Source of the DNA: CAIJMU01 sp035530275
GTDB taxonomy: Bacteria; Spirochaetota; Spirochaetia; Treponematales; Rectinemataceae
Assembly (NCBI GenBank): GCA_035530275.1
Contig: DATKVC010000006.1
Coordinates: forward strand, 81,564-145,563
DNA length: 64,000 nucleotides
Reading direction: 5' to 3'
Part shown: positions 44,301 to 50,488 of the stretch, in pieces
Position numbering within the stretch: the first letter of the stretch is position 1
Layout of the letters: the number at the start of each line of letters is the position of its first letter
Notes under the pieces: model-generated
Databases searched by the model: none
What the model was told of the DNA's origin: nothing
What the model saw: the letters and a program-made list of their open reading frames with translations, nothing else
Translations under genes and position numbers: made by a program

Positions 44301-44918
44301 CCCTTCGCCGTCAACGGACGCGCGGGGGAACGCAGAGGCATCGAGTTGCGCAACGCCATAGTGTTCGGTCAGATAAGGGACATGTTCGCCCATCTCGAAT
44401 TCGACGCGGTCGTCCTGTCCTGCGGCACCTGCAAGGAAAGCCTCGGGTCGATGGACGTGCGACGCGTTTTCGGCGCTCCGCTCAAAGACGTGTCGGCCTG
44501 GGCTCTCGAGGAAGGTCTGGAGCTAGGGCAGGGGCTCGGGAACGTCATGTACCACAAGCCTTGTCACGACAGCCTTGACGGCGAGGGAGGCAAGCTGATC
44601 GCCGCCGCCAAGGGCGTCGCGACGAGCATCCCCCACTGTTGCGGAGAAGCGGGGACGCTCGCGCTCTCGCGTCCGGACATTTCGGTGCACCTTCACGACC
44701 GGAAGGCGGAGGCCATCGCGGCGGCCCGCAGGAAAAAGCCGGAGCTAAAGACACTCATCGCCAACTGCCCTTCCTGCATCCAGGGCCTCGGTCGTCACGA
44801 GGGTCAGGACCTCGAGGTCAAGCACCTCGCGGTGGCACTCGCGGAGGCCGCCGGCGGAACCGCATGGGAATCGGAGCTGGAAGGGATGCTCGCCGAAGCG
44901 GAGGTGGTGACGTTCTGA
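41304..44918 (+). CDS. Large FAD- and Fe-S-containing oxidoreductase (DUF3683 / GlcD / CCG fusion)
   Basis: A 1204-residue fused dehydrogenase. In order: a DUF3683-type N-terminus (REIPYNYTS-like opening, about 1-160); a GlcD/D-lactate-type FAD domain (ARGAGTGLTGGAVPLAPDVV, WACTLGGNIAENAGGKTAV); the FAD-oxidase C-terminal domain (THMHAGDGNVHCNIPV, GEHGIGVTKMSYL); two 4Fe-4S clusters (CIRCGKCKPDCC, CTVCHKCQKPCP); and two CCG domains (YFPGCGSERLHGAIG, CGTCKESLG, HKPCHDSLDG, HCCGEAGT). Such enzymes oxidise D-2-hydroxyacids (D-lactate, D-2-hydroxyglutarate) into the quinone pool. The Ldh2-type dehydrogenase downstream fits 2-hydroxyacid metabolism. The exact substrate is unknown. Confidence 0.87.
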   Translation: MRETPREIPYNYTSADDAQVVRFLLGPAAWETLDALRERRVTGRSARLLLRVLGELFLVRRNPYIYDELLSLPDRRRRFAARVGHDLEQVEKRSAGDTEVLGLVRQCVGLVDGLLAELDAAPSRRARVRAALGAVVGQANLHFDPFALISHATDATDWRLRLPFAVVYPTTVEQVAPLLAAISAIGLKAIARGAGTGLTGGAVPLAPDVVVVNTERLNRVVAIGDGDGSFGFLDAEAGCVTETAIHEAKRRGWVFATDPTSSWACTLGGNIAENAGGKTAVLWGTAVDNLLSWRMALSDGRRIVVERLDHPGRKIVPEDSLRFSVRAENGASSTVELRGSELRKEGLWKDITNKALSGLPGLQKEGTDGVITGARFILYRPYERKTTICLEFFGDDMEDASRAILEMTDEFANHGEETLMALEHFDEEYVEAVEYRAKASRGGRPKAVLLVDLVAHDEVGLARGISRMKALLAPHAGTEAFYARDESEAEEFWAVRKKLGAIARHTNAFKLNEDVVLPLPRLADFAAFVDSFNLDEERRNQREIAVEYKALLAHEAKADPSFTARVEAAEPLFVDFEAGLGSVTRERLRAAGPAVALRDALIERFAGHAELEAAFREAFSQEQARLIKVATHMHAGDGNVHCNIPVFSNDRAMMARAHAAADRVMREAVRLGGVVSGEHGIGVTKMSYLEPERVEALDAHRASYDPEGIMSPGALRDPDIMERVFTPSFNLLGLEARILQHDRLAVIAGKIQSCIRCGKCKPDCCVNIPEKAMFYHPRNKNLAIASVIEAILYDSQRSRSADFAQLAGLGDVADHCTVCHKCQKPCPVEIDTGEVSLLEREILKARGLKRTSPATRASLAFLAKGDDKVFQAGFRFLVLGAGMRGQRLASRLAMAVAPLKARRETMPVALLASPMPKAKGLPLQLSLPRHGERQAFFVAPPRAAGRIEGDDADRNRTVFYFPGCGSERLHGAIGRASLYILLKSGAQVVLPPTGMCCSYPFAVNGRAGERRGIELRNAIVFGQIRDMFAHLEFDAVVLSCGTCKESLGSMDVRRVFGAPLKDVSAWALEEGLELGQGLGNVMYHKPCHDSLDGEGGKLIAAAKGVATSIPHCCGEAGTLALSRPDISVHLHDRKAEAIAAARRKKPELKTLIANCPSCIQGLGRHEGQDLEVKHLAVALAEAAGGTAWESELEGMLAEAEVVTF

Positions 44919-45053
44919 GGAACTCGCCCCTTCGAAGCGACCCTGCCCGCTCCTCCCCCTTGCCAGCCCGGGTGAGGCGAACGAAACTGACTTCGTCATC
45001 CACAAGCATCGTCGCGCGGCTCTCAACCCGCGATTCTACGAGGAGAAGTCAGT

Positions 45054-46160
45054 ATGGACGAAACAGCCACCTGGTGGGCCTTCGACGAGGTCGAGGACTT
45101 CATGCGCGCCGGCTTCGAGGCTATCGGCGTCCCGCACGAAGAGGCGCTGGTAAGCGCAAACGTCCTGGTAGCCGCGGACAAGCGCGGCGTCGACTCGCAC
45201 GGCGTAGGCCGCTTCAAGCCGATCTACCTCGATCGCATCTGGGCCGGAACCCAGAACCCGAAGACCCGTTTCGAGGTGGTCAAGGACACGCCGACCACTG
45301 CCGTCATCGACGGACACAACGGCATGGGACATTACATCGCCAAGCGCGCGATGGAAATGGCCATCGAAAAGGCCGACAAGTACGGCATGGGCATGACGGT
45401 GGTCCGCAACTCCACCCATTACGGCGCCGCCTTCTACTATCCGAACATGGCCATCGAGCGCGGGATGATCGGCATGACGACCACCAATGCCCGACCCTCG
45501 ATCGCCCCCACCTGGGGCGTCGAACCCATGCTCGGCACCAACCCCATGACCTGGGGCATGCCCACCGACGAGCCCTTTCCCTACATGCCCGACTACGCCA
45601 CCTCGGTCACCCAGCGCGGCAAGATCGAACTCTACGACCGCCTCGGCAAGGATCTGCCCGACGGCTGGGTCATCGGCCAGGATGGTCATTATCGCCACGA
45701 CACAAAGCAAGTCCTCGTCGACCTCACCAAGGACAAGGCCGCCCTCACCCCCCTCGGCGGCCTCGGCGAGGACCTCGCCGGCTATAAGGGCTACGGCAAC
45801 ACCCTCACCGTCGAGATTCTCTCGTCCTGCCTATCGCAGGCCAATTTCATGAAGACCCTCATCGGCATGTCGCCCGAAGGCAAGCCCACGCCCATCGAGC
45901 TCGGGCACAGCTTCATGGCCATCAAGATCGAGAACTTCATAGAACTGAAGGCTTTCAAGAAGCAGATCGGCGACATCCTCAGGCAGCTGCGTGCCTCGAA
46001 AAAGGCCCCCGGCGCCGAGCGGATCTGGACCCCGGGCGAAAAGGAATACGAAATCTGGCTCTATCGCAAGGACAAGGGCGTACCCTTCAACGAACCCCTC
46101 AAGGCGGCATTCAGGACCGTCAAGGAAAAGCTCGGGCTGCCCCATAAGCTGCCCTTCTGA
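45054..46160 (+). CDS. Ldh2-family malate/L-lactate/ureidoglycolate-type dehydrogenase
   Basis: A 368-residue NAD(P)-dependent oxidoreductase of the Ldh2 (YlbC/YiaK/ComC) family, unrelated in fold to classical lactate dehydrogenase. Motifs: DKRGVDSHGVGRFKPIYLDR (about 41-60), VVRNSTHYGAAFYYPNMAIE and GVEPMLGTNPMTWGMPTDEP. GAGGAG precedes the ATG. It follows the FAD/Fe-S oxidoreductase by 135 bases, and together they could interconvert 2-oxo and 2-hydroxy acids with electrons passed to NAD or quinone. The substrate cannot be decided between malate, lactate and similar acids. Confidence 0.88.
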   Translation: MDETATWWAFDEVEDFMRAGFEAIGVPHEEALVSANVLVAADKRGVDSHGVGRFKPIYLDRIWAGTQNPKTRFEVVKDTPTTAVIDGHNGMGHYIAKRAMEMAIEKADKYGMGMTVVRNSTHYGAAFYYPNMAIERGMIGMTTTNARPSIAPTWGVEPMLGTNPMTWGMPTDEPFPYMPDYATSVTQRGKIELYDRLGKDLPDGWVIGQDGHYRHDTKQVLVDLTKDKAALTPLGGLGEDLAGYKGYGNTLTVEILSSCLSQANFMKTLIGMSPEGKPTPIELGHSFMAIKIENFIELKAFKKQIGDILRQLRASKKAPGAERIWTPGEKEYEIWLYRKDKGVPFNEPLKAAFRTVKEKLGLPHKLPF

Positions 46161-46164
46161 AACC

Positions 46165-46200
46165 AGGCATGCCCGAGGCGACCGGGCCGCGGGCATGCCT
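46165..46200. terminator. Hairpin between two convergent genes
   Basis: A perfect 11-bp inverted repeat (AGGCATGCCCG and CGGGCATGCCT, arms 46165-46175 and 46190-46200) five bases after the dehydrogenase stop and touching the stop of the convergent kinase. There is no T-run on either strand, so it may work as a 3' stabiliser rather than a classical terminator. Confidence 0.6.
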
Positions 46201-47825
46201 CACAGATCGAGAGTCAGAGTGCAGCGGGTTCCGGGCTTGTCATCCTCGACGACGAGGGTGCCGCCTATCTGCTTCGCCAGGCCTTCCAGAAGCTCCAGAC
46301 CCGTACCGCCATCCCCGGAAGCCTTGCTCACGCCGGCGGTGAGCCCCAAACCGTTGTCGGCGACCGCGATTCGAAGCTTCGTTCCCTCGCGTGCGATCGC
46401 GATGAGGATGCGGCCCGACACGCCTTCGGGAAAGGCGTACTTTAGCGCGTTGGTGACAAGCTCGGTGATGATGAGCCCGATCGGGGCAGCGATCGCGATC
46501 GGCACCGTGACGGCCTCGGCCTCCACCTCGAGCGAAACCGATCGAGCCAGGCCTTCCATCGCCGTCGCGATTCTTCCGCAATAGTCGTCGAGCCGGACCT
46601 CCGTATACATTCCCGAAGCGTGCAGGAGTGAATAGAGTTCCGCTATCGATCGAACCCTCCGATCGAGTTCGTCGAGTACGCTTCTCGTCTCTCCGGATTC
46701 ATGAGAAGAGGAAACAATGCTGATGAGGCCGGAAATCATGCTGAGGCTGTTCTTGGCCCTATGTTGAAGTTCCTCGAGAAGATTCCTGTTCTCCTCGAGG
46801 GCCTTTTGGAGCCTCTCCTCCGTAGCCTTCCGGGCCTCGATATCGAGCTCGAGTCTGTCGTTGGCCGACAGGAGTTCGGCGCTCCGTTCGCGGATTCGGT
46901 CCTCGAGTCCGTCGCGATCGCGTTTCAATCTCCCCGACATCTTATTATAGGCGCCTGCGAGATCGCCTAGCTCGCGCCCGAATGGCAGGGGAACCTCTTC
47001 GCCGAGACGCTTTTCATCCCTTGAGATTTCGAGCGACTTGTCTCGGAGCGCCGCGATCGGAGCATACAACAATTTCTTGAACAACTGACGTTGGAGCAGG
47101 AAGAAAAAGGCGAGAAGGGCCACGAGGACAAGGGACAAGTTGAAAGTAAAACGGTCGACTTTAGCGAGGGCCGTCGCGAGGGGAATCCTAATCGAGATTG
47201 CCGAAATGACCTTCCCGAGATCCCCCTCCCGATGAAAGGCCCTGTCCGGACCATAGAGGGCTACAAGGCCCGATGGGGCGCGGGCCGGATCGCTGTGACA
47301 CTGGAGACAGGACTCTACGAGCACCTCGCCGCGCCGGAGGAAGATCAGAGTGGGCACTCCGTCGATGGTACGCATGAAGGATCTGGTGATGAGGGAGGGA
47401 TTCGCGTTCGTCTCGTCGATGAAGGCGCGCTCCGTCGGATCGGCCTCGTTGCCCGGATTCCGCGCATTTATCGCCGCGTCCTTGATCGTATAGCCGGTCG
47501 GATCGAGCTTGTCGAAATTGCGCTGGATCTGCCTGACCGCGTAACTCGACGACATCCAGCTCGGATCGAAATAGTCCGGGGATCGGAAGGGCGCCGACCA
47601 ATCGAAGAGCCTTGGCTTGAGTATTTCCGTGTAATAGGAATGGGTCGCGAGGTTGCGGTCCTGCAGGATCCTCGCCTTCTCGCCCGCCTCGTCGATGGCC
47701 TGCTGGCGCATGAAGAAACTCACGAAGGCGACGAGGAGACAGGCCGCGGCCACGAAGGCCGTGCCGTAGACGATATTGAAAAGAGTATCGATTCTGATGC
47801 GGCCACGACTTTGAACCATCGCCAC
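46200..47825 (-). CDS. Sensor histidine kinase with a haem-c binding (Tll0287/DUF3365) input domain
   Basis: A 541-residue membrane kinase. A first helix (about 17-40) and a second (about 227-247) bracket a periplasmic domain of the DUF3365/Tll0287 type that contains one haem-c attachment motif, VESCLQCHSDPARAP. Next come a HAMP segment, a coiled coil, the HisKA_2 phosphoacceptor region (LLEELQHRAKNSLSMISGLI), and a HATPase (ITELVTNALKYAF, VADNGLGL, GGTGLELLEGLA). The haem suggests sensing of redox state or a small gas. The adjacent 2-hydroxyacid oxidoreductases may be controlled by it, but no response regulator is adjacent. Confidence 0.87.
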   Translation of the reverse strand: MAMVQSRGRIRIDTLFNIVYGTAFVAAACLLVAFVSFFMRQQAIDEAGEKARILQDRNLATHSYYTEILKPRLFDWSAPFRSPDYFDPSWMSSSYAVRQIQRNFDKLDPTGYTIKDAAINARNPGNEADPTERAFIDETNANPSLITRSFMRTIDGVPTLIFLRRGEVLVESCLQCHSDPARAPSGLVALYGPDRAFHREGDLGKVISAISIRIPLATALAKVDRFTFNLSLVLVALLAFFFLLQRQLFKKLLYAPIAALRDKSLEISRDEKRLGEEVPLPFGRELGDLAGAYNKMSGRLKRDRDGLEDRIRERSAELLSANDRLELDIEARKATEERLQKALEENRNLLEELQHRAKNSLSMISGLISIVSSSHESGETRSVLDELDRRVRSIAELYSLLHASGMYTEVRLDDYCGRIATAMEGLARSVSLEVEAEAVTVPIAIAAPIGLIITELVTNALKYAFPEGVSGRILIAIAREGTKLRIAVADNGLGLTAGVSKASGDGGTGLELLEGLAKQIGGTLVVEDDKPGTRCTLTLDL

Positions 47826-47905
47826 CTCTTCCGACCGCGAATAAAAGGGATTAATCGAAGGATAGCCCAGGCTATGCGCTTGTCAAGCGAAGGGCAAGGC
47901 GTCGC

Positions 47906-48412
47906 CTACAGGTTCCGGCTATCGTAGGCCCAGTGCAACAATGCTTGACGCTGCCTGCTCCGGCAGAGCCAGTCGCCGGGCTCGCAATGGGCCCGGAGCT
48001 GGGCGATATGGCGCCTCATCGCCTTCCAGCGCGCTATTTGCCGCTCGTCGTCGGCTGAACGGCGGCCCATCCAATAGCGACAGTACCATTGGAACCACCC
48101 GCGAGGATCGTCCTCCCATACCCAGCCCTTTTCGCGCCAGTACGAAAGCGGCTTCGAGGCATTGACGAGAAAGAGATTGAGCTCGGCGCGGTGCTCCTCG
48201 GGGCAAAGCTTCGCCTTTTCATACCAACTAGCAGGATATTCGTCCCGGCAATCCGTCATGTACCTGCCGCCGAACACCCCCAGGGCGAGCAGCTCCTTGG
48301 GCGTGAGTTCTGGAGCGAAGCCTTTATGGAAATTCCTGCCAGGAGCCTCGGTGCGGAGGTAGCGAAAGCCCTGCTGCATCAGGTCGTGGACCGTAATCTC
48401 TACGGGCTTCAC
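47906..48412 (-). CDS. Conserved protein of unknown function
   Basis: A 168-residue soluble protein from a GTG at 48412 preceded by GAGAGGG. It is rich in aromatic residues and has conserved-looking blocks: LGVFGGRYMTDCRDEYPASW, PLSYWREKGWVWEDDPRGWF, QWYCRYWMGRR and RQRQALLHWAYDSRNL. Proteins with this pattern occur in many bacteria and some eukaryotes, without a known function to my knowledge. The reading frame is open for 74 more codons upstream, but those residues look non-coding. Its start overlaps the stop of a 22-codon reading frame (48409-48477). Confidence 0.7.
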   Translation of the reverse strand: MKPVEITVHDLMQQGFRYLRTEAPGRNFHKGFAPELTPKELLALGVFGGRYMTDCRDEYPASWYEKAKLCPEEHRAELNLFLVNASKPLSYWREKGWVWEDDPRGWFQWYCRYWMGRRSADDERQIARWKAMRRHIAQLRAHCEPGDWLCRSRQRQALLHWAYDSRNL

Positions 48413-48477
48413 GCGAGAACCCTCTCCCCGCAACGGGTACATCTGAACCCGACTAAGCCGCTCTTGAACATGAGCAT
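48409..48477 (-). CDS. Possible 22-residue leader peptide with a CxxC knuckle
   Basis: A short frame from the ATG at 48477 reads MLMFKSGLVGFRCTRCGERV then LA and stop. Its TGA overlaps the GTG of the next gene (GTGA), an arrangement typical of translational coupling. CTRCGE resembles half a zinc knuckle. There is no strong ribosome-binding site, so it may be chance. Confidence 0.25.
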   Translation of the reverse strand: MLMFKSGLVGFRCTRCGERVLA

Positions 48478-48484
48478 GGTGGCG

Positions 48485-48516
48485 GGATGATAGCGCGCCC
48501 CTGGGCCCGATTCCAG
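48485..48516. repeat. 32-bp repeat, copy 1
   Basis: Matches 50382-50413 at 28 of 32 positions in the same orientation (starts GGATGATAGCGCGCC, ends ATTCCAG). Each copy lies just upstream of a minus-strand gene, and the two copies flank the disrupted DUF4143 ATPase gene and the Nudix gene. Confidence 0.6.
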
Positions 48517-48649
48517 TCTTCTGGGTTGAGTAACGCATAGGGGGCACCTTGAGGAGTGTTACCAACATTTTTAACAAAATATTGCTGAAATGTATATCAT
48601 TATGGAAAATTACTTTGCAAGATGCAAGTTCCAAGGCTAAACTTGCCTG

Positions 48650-49873
48650 ATGAACTTATCCCGGCTCCTCGCCCTTGACGGAGAGTCCATCGATTCCACC
48701 CGCCTCTCCACCCGGCGGCGGGATTTTCATGCCCGCCTCGCTTCGACGACCGGGCGACCATTTGTCGCCCTGATCGGTCCTCGCGGCGTCGGCAAGACCA
48801 TCCTTTTTTGACAACTCCGCACTGAGACGCCCGACTCGATCTACATATCGGCCGATACCCTCGATCCGGACGATCGCCTCGCCGAAATCATTCGCTCCCT
48901 CGCGGCGGCATACGGAATCAGGAACTTCTTCATCGACGAAATCCACTTCCTTCGCGACTACGCCCGAGAGCTGAAGGAGATATACGATTTCACCGAGGCG
49001 CGCGTCTGGTTCACGAGTTCGGTCGCCCTAGCCCTGGACGAGGGCGGCTGGGACCTGTCGCGCAGGGTTGCCGCGCTGCGCCTCCTCCCCTTCAGCTATC
49101 GCGAGTACCTCCGCTTTTCGAAGGCCCTGGAGCCGCCCGTCCTCGATTTCGACAGCCTTGTGACAAAAGGACCTAGTACTGAACACATAAGGATGAGCCC
49201 ATGGTTCGAGGGATATCTCCGCGGCGGGCTCTATCCATTCAACCTCGAGCCCGGGGCGGGCATGGCCCAATTCGGCTCCATCGTCGATACCATCGTGGAT
49301 CGCGACATTCCCTCCTACGACCCGAAGCTCAGTCGGGAGGGCCTCCAGCAGATCACCCGCCTCCTGCGATTCGTAGGGCGTTCCCCGATCGATGGCATCA
49401 ATTACACATCGATCGGCTCGAACCTCGGAATCACCCGCTACAAGGCCGAGCGCTATGTCGACTTGCTCGAGCGCGCCTTCGTGTTGCGGCGTGCCTTCCC
49501 CGCAGGCACCAATGTCCTCCGCGAACCGAAGATTTTCATGGAGCCTCCCTACCGCCTGCTTTATAGGGACTACGAGGACTGCATCGGCGCCCTTCGCGAG
49601 GATTTCTTCGCCCTCGCCTTGGCGCAGCATGGCATTCCCTTCTCCTACGCGAAGTCTACCCGAGGCGAAAAGACGCCGGACTTCCTGGTCGAGCGCGGAG
49701 GCAGACGAATCGTAATGGAAGTGGGCGGTCGCGGAAAAGGAAGGTCGCAATTCAAGGGATTGGAGTACGACGCGAAGATCGTACTCGCCCACGGCATAGA
49801 TGTGGTGACCGAGCCTGGGATGCGGCTGCCCCTGCACTGCCTGGGGTTCGCGGACGCCGATGCCGCTGGCTGA
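48650..49873 (+). pseudogene. AAA ATPase of the DUF4143 family, interrupted by an in-frame TGA
   Basis: A continuous frame of 408 codons from the ATG at 48650 (MNLSRLLALDGES) contains one stop, TGA at 48809-48811, immediately after the Walker A motif (LIGPRGVGKTILF-stop-QLRTETPDSI). Relatives have lysine or arginine at that place, so a CGA or AGA to TGA change is the simplest explanation. Everything after it is in frame and looks functional: Walker B (NFFIDEIHFL), sensor (VWFTSS), DUF4143 helices (GLQQITRLLRFVG, NYTSIGSNLGITRYKAERYV) and a C-terminal nuclease-like fold (KTPDFLVERGGRRIVMEVGG). A sequencing error cannot be excluded. It sits upstream of the cas operon, which holds an intact second member of the family. 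Confidence 0.8.
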
Positions 49874-49916
49874 AAAGTACTACGATGGTTCTCTTGAATT
49901 TCCCAGCTATCGAAAG

Positions 49917-50375
49917 CTATTCCCGCACGATGCAATGTCGGGGACACGGATTCCCGAGAATTAGATCCTTGATGACCTCGGGATATACGATGATCTCGGC
50001 AAGCTCTGCCAGCGGAATCCAGCGATATTCCACATCGGCGCCATCATCTTTGATGAAGACGGAGCCTTCCCATTCGCGCGGCACGGTCATCGCGTAATAG
50101 AGGCCCATCTCATGGAAATCCCGGCCTCTCGCGGAGAAGAAATTTTCGACACTGCAGAGAAGGCCGCCTAGCACGACATCCTGCCCGATTTCCTCCCTCA
50201 TCTCCCTCAAGAGGGCGCTCGCCGAATCTTCACCCGCGTTGATCCTGCCGCCCGGGAGGAACCAGTAGGGCTCGCCGAGGCCCCGGTTCAACAGCAGCCT
50301 GTCCCCGGAGATGGCGACGCCTGCCGCGCGGTGGGTGAACCTGAATCCGGCTATGTCGATACTGAGCATTTGCAT
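49917..50375 (-). CDS. Nudix hydrolase
   Basis: A 152-residue protein with a complete Nudix box from GGRINAGED through SASALLREMREEIGQD (pattern Gx5Ex7REUxEExGU). The flanking strands (FTHRAAGVAISGDRLLLNRG, GEPYWFLPGG) suit an ADP-ribose or nucleotide-sugar pyrophosphatase. The start was set at the ATG at 50375 (MQMLSIDIAGFRF); the frame is open upstream but runs through the 32-bp repeat at 50382-50413. No strong ribosome-binding site was seen. It is divergent from cas3. Confidence 0.85.
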   Translation of the reverse strand: MQMLSIDIAGFRFTHRAAGVAISGDRLLLNRGLGEPYWFLPGGRINAGEDSASALLREMREEIGQDVVLGGLLCSVENFFSARGRDFHEMGLYYAMTVPREWEGSVFIKDDGADVEYRWIPLAELAEIIVYPEVIKDLILGNPCPRHCIVRE

Positions 50376-50381
50376 GGCGAA

Positions 50382-50413
50382 GGATGATAGCGCGCCTTCG
50401 GGCCCCATTCCAG
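50382..50413. repeat. 32-bp repeat, copy 2
   Basis: Second copy of the element at 48485-48516 (28 of 32 identical, same orientation), immediately upstream of the Nudix start. Confidence 0.6.
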
Positions 50414-50488
50414 CGTCGGGCGACGGAGCCCTTGCGTGGGTACAGGAAGGAGAAGACAATTGCGTCATCATCAAATGAGGAAGAAGAA

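Noticed and set aside
48809..48811. TGA in the DUF4143 ATPase read as selenocysteine
   Set aside because: The position normally holds a basic residue, no cysteine homologues are expected there, and no SECIS-like hairpin was noticed immediately after it.
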